DNA from: Ferrovibrio sp046294345
Lineage (GTDB): Bacteria > Pseudomonadota > Alphaproteobacteria > Ferrovibrionales > Ferrovibrionaceae
Direction of reading: 5' to 3'
DNA: 64,000 bases
Assembly: GCA_046294345.1 (NCBI GenBank)
Contig: JBKBJT010000002.1
Span: forward strand, 98,024 to 162,023
Made by a program: the position numbers and the translations under genes. This document shows, piece after piece, positions 26,106 to 34,916 of this stretch (its first letter is position 1; each line of letters begins with the position of its first letter). Under the pieces are notes generated by a model. The model did no database searches. It worked only from the letters and a program-made list of their open reading frames with translations, and was not told the DNA's origin.

Positions 26106-26963
26106 ATGACTCTCCCAAGCCTGAACCTTCTGTCGCAGTCCATCCTGTCCGGTTTCTTCATCGGCGGGATGTACGGGATGATCGGTCTGGGCTTGGGATT
26201 GTCCTGGGGGCTGCTGCGGCAGATCAACCTGGCACATTTTGGCTTCGTTTTCCTGTCGGCCTATATCAGCTACCATGCGGCATCGGTCTGGGGCGTAGAT
26301 CCCCTGCTGATGCTGCTGGTCCTGCCGCCGGCATTCTTCGGTATCGGTATGGCGATGCAGTGGGTGCTGTCGAAATTCCACATTTCGCCATTCAATTCCC
26401 TGCTCGTCACGTTCGGCCTTACGGTGATGATTGAAAGCCTGATCCAGTACATATGGACGGCCGATTTCCGAAAACTGCAATCCAGTTATGGCGAGGAGAA
26501 ATTCAAGGTCGTCGGCTTGTTCGTGCCGCTGCCGGAATTCCTCACCCTGCTGCTGGCGATCTTCTTCGCCGCTGCCTTCTGGGCAGCCATGCGTTTCACC
26601 GATCTGGGCAAGGCAATGCGGGCGATGGCGGAGGATGGCCCGATCGCGGCCGCTTTCGGGATTAACCAGCGCCTGCTTTCCCTGTTGCTGTCCGGTGCCT
26701 GCGTTGCGCTGGCATCGGTGGCGGGCGTGTGCTTCGCGCTGACATTCACCCTGACGCCGACCCAGATATTCTCCTGGGTGGGCGTGGTTTTCGCCGCCGT
26801 GATGCTGGGGGGGCTTGGCAGCGCGCTCGGGCCGCTGGTGGCGGGGATCATTATCGGCGTCAGCGAGGCGATCGCAATGGTGCTGTTCTCGCCCTCCTGG
26901 GCGCCCATCGTCTCCTTCTCGTTGCTGATCCTCATGCTCCTGTTTCGCCCGGGGAAGGCCTAA
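26106..26963 (+). CDS. livH: Branched-chain-type ABC transporter permease LivH
   Basis: This 285-residue inner-membrane protein has eight or so hydrophobic segments and the LivH signature in its middle, DLGKAMRAMAEDGPIAAAFGI, with the C-terminal GVVFAAVMLGGLGSALGPL block. It forms the membrane core with the LivM half of the next protein. The gene lies 27 bases after the binding protein and 4 bases before the LivM-LivG fusion. Confidence 0.92.
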   Translation: MTLPSLNLLSQSILSGFFIGGMYGMIGLGLGLSWGLLRQINLAHFGFVFLSAYISYHAASVWGVDPLLMLLVLPPAFFGIGMAMQWVLSKFHISPFNSLLVTFGLTVMIESLIQYIWTADFRKLQSSYGEEKFKVVGLFVPLPEFLTLLLAIFFAAAFWAAMRFTDLGKAMRAMAEDGPIAAAFGINQRLLSLLLSGACVALASVAGVCFALTFTLTPTQIFSWVGVVFAAVMLGGLGSALGPLVAGIIIGVSEAIAMVLFSPSWAPIVSFSLLILMLLFRPGKA

Positions 26964-26967
26964 GACC

Positions 26968-28731
26968 GTGAATCGTAAAATTGCTTTTGGAATCCTGGGA
27001 ACGGGTGTCGTTCTGGCGTTTCTGCCCTGGATGGGTGCGCCTACTTTTTACGAGTCCTTCCTCTATCTGCTGTTTCATTGGGTAATCCTGGCCGTCTCCT
27101 GGAACATCCTGTCCGGCTATACCGGCTATTTTTCGTTCGGCCATGGCGCCTTCTTCGGTGCCGGCATCTATGCCACCGCCTACCTGGCCGGCAGCATCGG
27201 CTGGCCCTTTCTGGTCACCATCCCGGCGGCGATTCTGGTGGCCGCTGCGTTGGGCGTGGCTTTGGGGGCCGTGGTATTCCGGGTGGCCAGTGTGCGTGGC
27301 GAGCTGTTTGCCCTGCTGACGCTTGCGGTCACCTTCGTGCTGGCAACGATTATCCTGAACACCCCAATCGATGGTGGTCCGGGTATCTATCTGATCGGCG
27401 TCGAAGTTCCCACCCTGGGGCCGTCGCAATCGTCATCCATCTACATGATGGGGCTGGTCGCCTGCATCCTGGCGGTTTTCGTATCCTACTGGATCTATGC
27501 CTCCAGGTTCGGCACGGGGCTGTTCGCCATCCATGATGACGAAGACGTGGCCGAGGTGATGGGCGTGCCGACCTATCGCTTCAAGCTGTATGCCCTGGCG
27601 ATATCCTGCGGCCTGGCCGGACTGGCTGGCGGCATTCATGCCGTTTTCGTTTCTTATGTCACCGTGTCGGAAACCTTCTCGATCACCGTGCCGCTGAGCG
27701 TGGTGCTGATGAGCATCCTGGGCGGCAGTCGGCACTGGATCGGCCCGGCGGTCGGTGCCGTACTCATCACCTGTCTGCTGTATTTTTTCACCTCGGGCGA
27801 CACCGCGGTGCTTGGTCGTGCTGCCGTCGGTTTCATCCTGGTGGTCGTGATCCTGTTCATGCCGGCCGGTGTTCTGGGCCTGGTATCGGGCTGGCGGCAT
27901 AACAAGCGTGTCCGCGCCGCGGCCGAGGCGACTGCCAATACTCCCGCTCATGCGGTTCCGGCGACGCCGGTGGCGCATCTTCCGGTCCGGCGCCCAATCG
28001 CGCGCGAGCCGCTGCTGCAGGTGAGGGGCCTGTCGAAGGCGTTCAGCGGCGTGAAGGCGCTCAACGATGTGACGCTGGAGGTCTACAAGGGGGAAATTCT
28101 AGGTCTGATCGGGCCGAACGGTTCCGGAAAATCCACCTTCATCAACGTGGTCAGCGGGCATTACAAACCCACGGCCGGGGAAATCCTGTTTGAGGGGAGG
28201 AGCCTTGCCGGTCTTGATGCGCATCGCTTCGCCCAGGCCGGCATCGCCCGCACCTACCAGATTCCACGACCTTTCAGCCACATGACAGTGCTGGAAAACG
28301 TCGCCATGGTCGGCATGTTCGGTGGGCAGGGGATGAGCCGGCCTGAAGCGATGCGCGAGGCGCAGAGTTTCATCGAATTTGCCGGTTTGTCCCATCGTGC
28401 CCATGCGCTGCCTGACGACCTGAACCTGCATCAACGGAAATTCCTCGAACTGGCGCGCGCATTGGCGGCCCGGCCCAGGCTGTTGCTGCTCGACGAGGTC
28501 TTGTCCGGCCTCACGCCCAGCGAGATCAATGAAGCCATCGAGATGATCCAGCGCATCCGCGACCGTGGCACGACTATCGTTTTTGTCGAGCATGTGATGC
28601 GCGCGGTGATGGCGTTGACCGATCGGATCGTGGTGCTGAACCATGGCGCCCTCATCGCTCAGGGCGATGCGACAGCGGTGATGAACGAAGAGGCCGTGAA
28701 GGCCGCCTATCTTGGGAAAGCCCATGCTTGA
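26968..28731 (+). CDS. Fused LivM permease and LivG ATPase
   Basis: One continuous 587-residue frame joins a LivM permease (about 1-310; GYTGYFSFGHGAFFGAGIY, and the LivM motif NDEDVAEVMGVPTYRFKL read here as HDDEDVAEVMGVP) to a LivG ATPase (about 345-587; Walker A GPNGSGKSTFINVVSG, signature region LNLHQRKFLELARALA, Walker B LLLLDEVLSGL). A linker rich in Ala and Pro (about 312-345) separates them. Start is a GTG at 26968. Fusions of this type occur in several Proteobacteria. The 3-prime end overlaps livF by 8 bases. Confidence 0.92.
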   Translation: MNRKIAFGILGTGVVLAFLPWMGAPTFYESFLYLLFHWVILAVSWNILSGYTGYFSFGHGAFFGAGIYATAYLAGSIGWPFLVTIPAAILVAAALGVALGAVVFRVASVRGELFALLTLAVTFVLATIILNTPIDGGPGIYLIGVEVPTLGPSQSSSIYMMGLVACILAVFVSYWIYASRFGTGLFAIHDDEDVAEVMGVPTYRFKLYALAISCGLAGLAGGIHAVFVSYVTVSETFSITVPLSVVLMSILGGSRHWIGPAVGAVLITCLLYFFTSGDTAVLGRAAVGFILVVVILFMPAGVLGLVSGWRHNKRVRAAAEATANTPAHAVPATPVAHLPVRRPIAREPLLQVRGLSKAFSGVKALNDVTLEVYKGEILGLIGPNGSGKSTFINVVSGHYKPTAGEILFEGRSLAGLDAHRFAQAGIARTYQIPRPFSHMTVLENVAMVGMFGGQGMSRPEAMREAQSFIEFAGLSHRAHALPDDLNLHQRKFLELARALAARPRLLLLDEVLSGLTPSEINEAIEMIQRIRDRGTTIVFVEHVMRAVMALTDRIVVLNHGALIAQGDATAVMNEEAVKAAYLGKAHA

Positions 28732-29431
28732 GGTGCGTAGCCTGAAGGTCGCCTATGGCGCCGCGACGGCCCTGTGGGATGTCAGCATCCAGGTCGACAC
28801 CGGCGAACTGGTCTGCGTGGTGGGGCCAAACGGTGCCGGCAAGACCACCCTGATCAACACCATTGCCGGCCTCAACCGTGCCGCCGGCGGCAGCATCGAT
28901 TTTCATGGGATGGACGTAACGCGTCTGGCGCCGCATAAATTCTGCGAAGCGGGCATTGCCATCGTGCCGGAAAGCCGACGTCTGTTCACCGAGATGACCG
29001 TGCTGGAGAACCTGGAACTGGGTAGTTATCTGCCCATGGCCAGGGCGCGGCGGCGCGAGACGCTGGAGCAGGTCTGTGAACTGTTTCCCGCCGTACGGCA
29101 GAAGCTGCCGATGCCGGCCGGTTCGCTATCGGGCGGTCAGCAGCAGATGGTGGCCATCGGTCGCGCGCTGATGGCTCGGCCGAAGCTCCTGCTGCTTGAT
29201 GAACCCTCGCTTGGCCTCGCGCCATCCATCGTGATGGATATGTTCGATGCGATCCGCCGTATCAATGCAGATGGCCTGTCGGTTCTGCTGGTCGAGCAGA
29301 ATGTCAGCATGGCCATGGATATTGCGACCCGGGCCTATGTGCTGGAAGAAGGCCGGATCGTCATGGACGGTCCGGCGCACGACCTGATGCAAAGGCCGGA
29401 AATTCGAAAAGCCTATCTGGGGCTGGAATAA
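28724..29431 (+). CDS. livF: Branched-chain-type ABC transporter ATP-binding protein LivF
   Basis: This 235-residue ATPase completes the second importer. Motifs are Walker A GPNGAGKTTLI, signature SLSGGQQQMVAIGRAL and Walker B LLLLDEPSLGLAP. ATG 28724 gives the family start MLEV and an ATGCTTGA overlap with the fusion gene; the frame also opens at 28712. The overlap and the start context are the same as at the first livG-livF junction (159). It is the last gene of the operon and converges on fnrN with a 36-base gap. Confidence 0.93.
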   Translation: MLEVRSLKVAYGAATALWDVSIQVDTGELVCVVGPNGAGKTTLINTIAGLNRAAGGSIDFHGMDVTRLAPHKFCEAGIAIVPESRRLFTEMTVLENLELGSYLPMARARRRETLEQVCELFPAVRQKLPMPAGSLSGGQQQMVAIGRALMARPKLLLLDEPSLGLAPSIVMDMFDAIRRINADGLSVLLVEQNVSMAMDIATRAYVLEEGRIVMDGPAHDLMQRPEIRKAYLGLE

Positions 29432-29467
29432 GGCATGCTCTCGGGGCGCTTGTCGGCGCGCTGAGAC

Positions 29468-30217
29468 TCAGCTGCTCGGCGAGGCCAGTTCCGCCAGCTT
29501 GTCGGGCAAGTTGATGCAGACGCGGTCTGCGCTGAGCAGGCTGATGATATTGGCCTTGCGCAGCTTGGTGAAGCAGCGGCTGACCGTCTCGATCGTCAGG
29601 CCAAGGTAATCGCCGACTTCGGCGCGGGTCATGGGCAGCAGCAGGGGCGAGGTGGTCATGCCACGGTTCTCTGCCCGCTCCATCTGCAGCAGCAGGAAGG
29701 AAGCGATGCGTTCCATCGCCGTCTTGCGGCCCAGCAGCAGGATCTGGTTCTGCGCCGTCTCCAGCTCGTTTTCCGCCAGCGACAGCAGGCGATGCTCCAG
29801 TGTCGGAATGCGCTCCAGCAGTTGCTGGAAATTCCGCTTGGTGAACCGGCAGGCATGCACTTCGGTCAGCGTCTCGGCGCTTAAGGAATATTCCGAACCT
29901 GCGCCGAAGCCAAGGAAATCGCCGGCTCCGAGGAAACCGGTGATCTGGCGTCGGCCGTCGGCCATCGATTTGGACAACGCGACGCTGCCGCTGGTGATGT
30001 TGAAGACGTGGGTTGCCTCATCGCCTTCGTGGTAAATGATCTGGCGCGGCTTCAGCGTCATGCCGGTGGACAATGCCGCGACATCGCATTGTTCCTGCAG
30101 GGTCAGCGGTGCGCAGATGGTCAGGCTGCGTGCCGTGCAGTTCACGCAGGGATCGTTGGTTTTCGCGCTCGGAACCTGCCGGTTGGACGGCAGCGGCAGA
30201 CTATGGACATTGCCCAT
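29468..30217 (-). CDS. fnrN: FnrN-type oxygen-sensing Crp/Fnr regulator
   Basis: This 249-residue regulator has the N-terminal cysteine cluster C24-x2-C27-x7-C35 of FnrN proteins and a further conserved cysteine C123, four ligands for an oxygen-labile [4Fe-4S] cluster. The cNMP-like barrel spans about 45-140, and the recognition helix carries E-x2-S-R in TIETVSRCFTKLR, which reads TTGAT half-sites. It most likely activates the cbb3 oxidase and neighbouring genes through the two FNR boxes in this window when oxygen falls. It is downstream of the hemerythrin-like gene on the same strand; I see no FNR box directly before fnrN. Confidence 0.94.
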   Translation of the reverse strand: MGNVHSLPLPSNRQVPSAKTNDPCVNCTARSLTICAPLTLQEQCDVAALSTGMTLKPRQIIYHEGDEATHVFNITSGSVALSKSMADGRRQITGFLGAGDFLGFGAGSEYSLSAETLTEVHACRFTKRNFQQLLERIPTLEHRLLSLAENELETAQNQILLLGRKTAMERIASFLLLQMERAENRGMTTSPLLLPMTRAEVGDYLGLTIETVSRCFTKLRKANIISLLSADRVCINLPDKLAELASPSS

Positions 30218-30286
30218 GGAAACACACCCTCAGACTGGCACCTATCGTAAGGCGCCGCGCATATCCGCCGGTATACGGAGAAGTAC

Positions 30287-30856
30287 CTAGTTGCGGCGGT
30301 GCATGGCCCTGTGCCATCGGGCCAGATCATCCGCCGTCAGACGGACGTGCGCCAGAGGCAAAATTGTCGCATCTTCCCAGGCAAGGTGACGACGCTGATG
30401 CTCGGCAAACGAGCGCAGGCCGGCGCAGAGTGTGAGCAGGTCGTCGTCGTCCACCCCGTTCGCCACCTCTTCGCAGCGGTTCGCGAGGCTTACAGCCTGC
30501 AGGCGATCCCTTTGATGTTCATCGATCAATTGGTCGATGACCTGGTCAAGATCGTCGCCAAGCAGCAGTCGGCGGCGCAGGGCGGGCAGCAGGCCGTTTT
30601 CTTCCTCGGCCAGCATGGCCGGGTAATCTTCGCGCAGGAAAGCGGCGATTCCCGGCGAGAGGGCGCGCACCATTGACGGCGCAACATTGGGCAGGGCATT
30701 CAGCACGGCGCAAAAAGCGGTCAGGTTGAGTCGCTGGCCAGCCAACAGTTCCAGCGGAGATATCGCCTCGCTATCATTCTGCAGGGCGATTAATATCTGC
30801 AGCATCGCAGGCGACGGCGCCGATCGGAGTTGCTGGATATTTCGGTTTGCGTCCAT
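30287..30856 (-). CDS. Hemerythrin-like (HHE) domain protein
   Basis: This 189-residue protein has the four-helix hemerythrin pattern: AEEENGLLPALRRR, then DEHQRDR, then HQRRHLAWEDATILPLA. Hemerythrins bind a di-iron centre and sense or carry O2 or react with NO. One position in the first helix pair reads Met where many relatives seem to have His, so the iron centre may be altered. I use ATG 30856; a longer frame to 30892 would run into the FNR box and lacks a ribosome site. It shares that box with the divergent SafE-family gene, so it is probably induced at low oxygen. Confidence 0.8.
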   Translation of the reverse strand: MDANRNIQQLRSAPSPAMLQILIALQNDSEAISPLELLAGQRLNLTAFCAVLNALPNVAPSMVRALSPGIAAFLREDYPAMLAEEENGLLPALRRRLLLGDDLDQVIDQLIDEHQRDRLQAVSLANRCEEVANGVDDDDLLTLCAGLRSFAEHQRRHLAWEDATILPLAHVRLTADDLARWHRAMHRRN

Positions 30857-30891
30857 GTCGCCCAAGCTAGGGACGCAGGACGCGAGTTGCA

Positions 30892-30905
30892 TTGATCCGG
30901 ATCAA
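30892..30905. promoter_or_regulatory. Perfect FNR box shared by two divergent genes
   Basis: TTGATCCGGATCAA is a perfect palindromic FNR site. Its centre (30898.5) is about 41 bases from both the ATG at 30939 (plus strand) and the ATG at 30856 (minus strand). On the plus strand a TATAGT at 30927-30932 is a fitting -10. A class II activated start would then fall at or next to each ATG. Confidence 0.9.
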
Positions 30906-30938
30906 CCCCCGTCGACCCTCTAAGGCTATAGTCCGCGC

Positions 30939-31706
30939 ATGTTTGATTGGTCCGCATTTCTCTCTGCCTGCAGCGCTATCGTGCATGGCGATGCCGCTCC
31001 CGGCGTTTTTTCCTACGGTCTTCCGGCTGGTCTGTTGCTGCTGGGATTGGTTGGCGGCTTCACCCATTGCGCCGGGATGTGCGGCCCCTTCGTGCTGGCC
31101 CAGGTCGGCAGCCGGCTGGCGGCCACCGATCTGGCGGCCACGACTCGCCTGACCCGCCTGCAGGGAGTGGCGTTGCTGCCCTATCACCTTGGCCGCGGCA
31201 CGACCTACGCCGTGCTGGGAGGCATAGCCGGTGGCTTGAGCGGCGGGCTGCAGGGGATTTCCAGTTTCAGCCGGTTGCCGGGATTTGCCTTGTCGCTGAT
31301 GGCGCTGCTGTTCCTGGCGATGGCGGTTTTCCAGTGGGCACCACGCGCGGCCTTTGTCGGGGGTGGGGGGCTGTCAGCCGGGTGGTGGCAGCGGCTGTTT
31401 TCCCCCTTGTTCACCCGGCCGGTCGGCCTGACTGGCTATATGCTTGGGCTGGGGCTGGGCTTCCTGCCCTGCGGTCTGATCTACACCGCGCTGCTGATGG
31501 CCGGCGCCAGCGGCGACTGGCGCATTGGGGCGGCCGGGATGGCGGCCTTTGCCGTCGGAACCGTGCCGGCGCTGCTGGCGGTCGGCATGCTCGGCGCAGC
31601 GGCAGGCCAGAAACTGCGCCGGCAGTTGCGTCTGTGGCTGGTGCCGGTGCTGCTGTTCAATGCCCTGCTGGCCGGACTGATGGCCTGGCGCTGGTTTGCC
31701 GTTTAG
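30939..31706 (+). CDS. SafE/TauE-family membrane protein of the cbb3-linked type
   Basis: This 255-residue inner-membrane protein has about six hydrophobic segments and the motif GFTHCAGMCGPFVLAQ near residue 40, which marks the subgroup commonly found beside cytochrome oxidase genes. A second conserved segment is LGLGLGFLPCGLIYTALLMAG. Function is not established; the Cys/Met/His motif suggests handling of a metal such as copper, needed by cbb3 oxidase. No clear ribosome site precedes ATG 30939, and the FNR-dependent transcript may begin at the start codon itself. It converges on the DUF2189 gene, 14 bases away. Confidence 0.82.
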   Translation: MFDWSAFLSACSAIVHGDAAPGVFSYGLPAGLLLLGLVGGFTHCAGMCGPFVLAQVGSRLAATDLAATTRLTRLQGVALLPYHLGRGTTYAVLGGIAGGLSGGLQGISSFSRLPGFALSLMALLFLAMAVFQWAPRAAFVGGGGLSAGWWQRLFSPLFTRPVGLTGYMLGLGLGFLPCGLIYTALLMAGASGDWRIGAAGMAAFAVGTVPALLAVGMLGAAAGQKLRRQLRLWLVPVLLFNALLAGLMAWRWFAV

Positions 31707-31720
31707 ATCGTGGCCCCGGT

Positions 31721-32491
31721 TTAGACCACCATATCCCGGTAAGCGTGCCAGGTGGCATGCGCCACCAGCGGGAACAGCAGGCCCAACCCGACGAAAAATG
31801 TTGCCAGGCCTACGGCAGTGAACAGCACGATCAGGCCGGCCCACAGGGCCATGGCCTTCGGGTTCCGCAGAACGGCGCGCACGCTCACCACCATCGCGGT
31901 GATGACGTCGACGTCACGGTCCAGCAGCATCGGCAGGGAAACGACCGACACGGCGAACACCACCGTGGCAAAGGCACCGCCGATCAGCGTGCCGATCACC
32001 AGAAACGGCAGGTTTTGCGCCTCGATCAGGTAGAAGGGCACGGCATCCAGCGGCGGAGTTCCGTTGTGGAAATACAGCGCAAACCACAGCAGGGCGACGC
32101 GGGTCCAGGCGAAATGCAGCAGCAGCAGCACGACACCGAAGCTGGCGATCTGCAACGGCCGGCGCCAACTCAGCAGCGCGGTCGCGAGGCTGACCGGTTC
32201 ACCCAACTGCAGGCGGCGGCTGGTATCATACAGTCCGATGGCGATCAGCGGTGCGATCAGGAAAAAGCCGCCGGTCATGGGTAGGACCAAGTAGCCCAGA
32301 TCGGTCTCCCACAGACCGAACACCAGCAGATAGCTGATGATCACCAGGCCGGCGCCATAGGCCAGGCTGACCTGCGGGGAACGGGTCATGTCGCGCCAGC
32401 CTAGAATCAGCCAGTGCCATGGACGATCATGCGGCACCTGCCGGACCATGCCGGACGGATTGACGGGCATCGGTTCACTTACGCTGATCAT
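31721..32491 (-). CDS. DUF2189-type integral membrane protein
   Basis: This 256-residue protein has about six membrane segments and opens with WLILGWRDMTRSPQVSLAYGAG, the typical start of DUF2189 proteins. The family has no known function and is often next to cbb3 oxidase or fnr genes. It is divergent from ccoN; the anaerobox at 32584-32597 lies 93 bases before its start and could act on both genes. Confidence 0.8.
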   Translation of the reverse strand: MISVSEPMPVNPSGMVRQVPHDRPWHWLILGWRDMTRSPQVSLAYGAGLVIISYLLVFGLWETDLGYLVLPMTGGFFLIAPLIAIGLYDTSRRLQLGEPVSLATALLSWRRPLQIASFGVVLLLLHFAWTRVALLWFALYFHNGTPPLDAVPFYLIEAQNLPFLVIGTLIGGAFATVVFAVSVVSLPMLLDRDVDVITAMVVSVRAVLRNPKAMALWAGLIVLFTAVGLATFFVGLGLLFPLVAHATWHAYRDMVV

Positions 32492-32583
32492 GGGCTTCCT
32501 CCTGGAGACTTATTGTTTGATTGCCTCCTGCGTCACTGCGTCGCAGTATAGCGTTGATTTTGCTCGGTGGGGAGGGGGTCTGA

Positions 32584-32597
32584 TTGACATGAGTCAA
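32584..32597. promoter_or_regulatory. FNR/FixK-type anaerobox before ccoN
   Basis: TTGACATGAGTCAA fits TTGAY-N4-RTCAA. A TATCCC at 32623-32628 lies at the right distance for a class II activated promoter with the start near 32632-32635, giving ccoN a leader of about 45 bases. The remainder of 32492-32677 shows no gene. Confidence 0.88.
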
Positions 32598-32677
32598 TGC
32601 CGGTTTAATCAGTCCGGCCGACTATCCCGACGCTGGCGGGGGGACCCCGAATCGCCAGCTGTAATTGCGAGGAATCC

Positions 32678-34168
32678 ATGACAGCCATAGCTGCAGCCCA
32701 AACGGGCGCCACTTCGGTCACCGGAGCACGCTCCGAGGCCTATGTAGAGGATGCCGTCCGGGCGTTTGTGATCGCGACGATCTTCTGGGGCGTCGCGGCC
32801 TTTGCCGCCGGTGTCTATATCGCCCTCCAACTGGCCTATCCGGTCCTTAACCTGGGCCTGGAATGGACCACCTTCGGCCGGCTGCGGCCGCTGCACACTT
32901 CGGCGGCGATCTTCGCCTTCGGCGGCAACGCGCTGCTGGGTACCTCGCTCTATATTGTCCAGCGCACCTGCCGCGCCCGCCTGTTCGGTGGCCCCGCAGT
33001 CGCCTGGTTCCTGTTCTTCGGCTACCAGCTTTTCATCGTGCTGGCGGCACTGGGTTATATTTTCGGCATTACCCAGAGCAAGGAATATGCCGAACCGGAA
33101 TGGTTTGTCGATCTCTGGCTTACCCTGGTCTGGGTGGTCTATCTCGTGGCTTTCGTTGGCACGCTGATGAAGCGTGAGGAGCCGCATATCTATGTGGCGA
33201 ACTGGTTTTTCGTCGCCTTCATCGTCACCATCGCGATGCTGCATATCGTCAATAACCTGGCGATCCCGGTATCGTTCTTCGGCGCCAAGAGCTACGCCCT
33301 GTTCTCGGGTGTGCAGGACGCGCTGATCCAGTGGTGGTACGGCCATAATGCGGTGGGCTTCTTCCTCACCGCCGGCTTCCTGGCGATGATGTACTACTTC
33401 ATCCCCAAACAGGCGAACCGCCCGGTTTATTCCTACCGCCTGTCGATCGTGCACTTCTGGTCGTTGATCTTCCTCTATATCTGGGCCGGCCCGCACCATC
33501 TGCACTACACCGCGCTGCCCGACTGGGCCTCGACGCTGGGCATGGTCTTCTCGGTGATGCTGTGGATGCCGTCCTGGGGCGGCATGATCAACGGTCTGAT
33601 GACCCTGTCAGGTGCGTGGGACAAGCTGCGTACTGATCCGGCCCTGCGTTTCTCGGTCACGGCCGTCGCTTTCTACGGCATGTCGACCTTCGAAGGCCCG
33701 GTGATGTCGATCCGGCAGGTGAACGGTCTCAGCCATTACACCGACTGGACCATCGGTCACGTGCATTCGGGTGCGCTGGGCTGGAACGCCTTCATCACCT
33801 TTGGCGCGCTCTACTACCTCGTGCCGGTGCTGTGGAAGCGGGCCGGCCTGTATTCGACCCGCCTGGTGTCCTACCACTTCTGGATCGCCACCATCGGCAT
33901 CCTGCTCTACATCAGTGCGATGTGGGTCTCGGGCATCATGCAGGGCCTGATGTGGCGCGCCTACGACAATCTCGGCTTCCTGCAGTATTCCTTCGTCGAG
34001 ACGGTGCAGGCGATGCATCCCTTCTATGTGATCCGTGCTACCGGCGGCCTGCTGTTCCTGACCGGCGCCCTGATCATGGTCTACAACCTGTGGCGTACGG
34101 CCCGCGGCGATGTCCGCGATGAAACGCCGATCGTCCGCGCGCCCGCCCAGTCGGCGGCGGCAGAGTAA
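32678..34168 (+). CDS. ccoN: Cytochrome cbb3 oxidase subunit I (CcoN)
   Basis: This 496-residue catalytic subunit of the high-affinity cbb3 oxidase reduces O2 to water and pumps protons in the inner membrane. It has about twelve membrane segments. Histidine-rich segments that hold heme b, heme b3 and CuB are visible: RPLHTSAAIFAFGGN, WWYGHNAVGFF, IWAGPHHLHYTALPDW and TIGHVHSGALGWNAF. Length is normal. It begins the ccoNOQP operon and is preceded by an anaerobox, so expression should rise when oxygen is scarce. Confidence 0.97.
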   Translation: MTAIAAAQTGATSVTGARSEAYVEDAVRAFVIATIFWGVAAFAAGVYIALQLAYPVLNLGLEWTTFGRLRPLHTSAAIFAFGGNALLGTSLYIVQRTCRARLFGGPAVAWFLFFGYQLFIVLAALGYIFGITQSKEYAEPEWFVDLWLTLVWVVYLVAFVGTLMKREEPHIYVANWFFVAFIVTIAMLHIVNNLAIPVSFFGAKSYALFSGVQDALIQWWYGHNAVGFFLTAGFLAMMYYFIPKQANRPVYSYRLSIVHFWSLIFLYIWAGPHHLHYTALPDWASTLGMVFSVMLWMPSWGGMINGLMTLSGAWDKLRTDPALRFSVTAVAFYGMSTFEGPVMSIRQVNGLSHYTDWTIGHVHSGALGWNAFITFGALYYLVPVLWKRAGLYSTRLVSYHFWIATIGILLYISAMWVSGIMQGLMWRAYDNLGFLQYSFVETVQAMHPFYVIRATGGLLFLTGALIMVYNLWRTARGDVRDETPIVRAPAQSAAAE

Positions 34169-34180
34169 GGAGAGCCGGAC

Positions 34181-34906
34181 ATGGCCTATCGTCACGAAGT
34201 CGTCGAGAAGAACTCGATCCTGCTGGTGGTGCTTACCCTGATCACGGTCGCCATCGGCGGCTTGGTCGAGATCGTGCCGCTCTTCACCATCGAGACCACG
34301 ATTGAACGCGTCCAGGGCATGCGACCCTATTCGCCGCTCGAACTGGCCGGCCGTAACATCTATATCCGCGAGGGCTGCTATGTCTGCCACAGTCAGCAGA
34401 TTCGCCCCCTGCGCGATGAGGTCGAGCGTTACGGCCATTACAGCCTTGCGGCGGAAAGCATGTATGACCATCCGTTCCAGTGGGGCTCGAAGCGTACCGG
34501 TCCGGACCTGGCCCGTGTGGGCGGGAAATACTCCAACGAATGGCATGTCGAGCATCTGAAGGACCCGCGGGCCGTTGTCGCGGAGTCGATCATGCCGCCA
34601 TACGCCTTCCTGGCCGACAAGCCGTTGCAGTATGCCGACATCGCGGACCATCTGAAGGCACTACGGGTGACCGGCGTGCCGTATAGCGACGATATGATCC
34701 AGAACGCGAAGGCGGATCTGGAGGCGCAGACCATGCCGGATGCCGATACCGACGCCGTGGCTGGCCGTTACCCGAAGGCCCGTCTGGGGGACTTCGACGG
34801 CAACCCGGCCAAGATCACCGAAATGGATGCCCTGGTCGCTTATCTACAGATGCTTGGCACCCTTGTCGAATTCGACAAGGTGCAGCCTGGCAGCCTCCGC
34901 CAGTGA
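34181..34906 (+). CDS. ccoO: Cytochrome cbb3 oxidase subunit II, monoheme c (CcoO)
   Basis: This 241-residue membrane-anchored cytochrome c passes electrons from CcoP to CcoN. One membrane segment lies near the N-terminus (about 11-30). The single heme motif is C66-Y-V-C69-H70, in the context EGCYVCHSQQIRP. The conserved WGSKRTGPDLARVGGKYS follows, and a MPPYAF motif carries the likely axial methionine. It starts 12 bases after ccoN. Confidence 0.97.
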   Translation: MAYRHEVVEKNSILLVVLTLITVAIGGLVEIVPLFTIETTIERVQGMRPYSPLELAGRNIYIREGCYVCHSQQIRPLRDEVERYGHYSLAAESMYDHPFQWGSKRTGPDLARVGGKYSNEWHVEHLKDPRAVVAESIMPPYAFLADKPLQYADIADHLKALRVTGVPYSDDMIQNAKADLEAQTMPDADTDAVAGRYPKARLGDFDGNPAKITEMDALVAYLQMLGTLVEFDKVQPGSLRQ

Positions 34907-34916
34907 GGAGGCCGTC

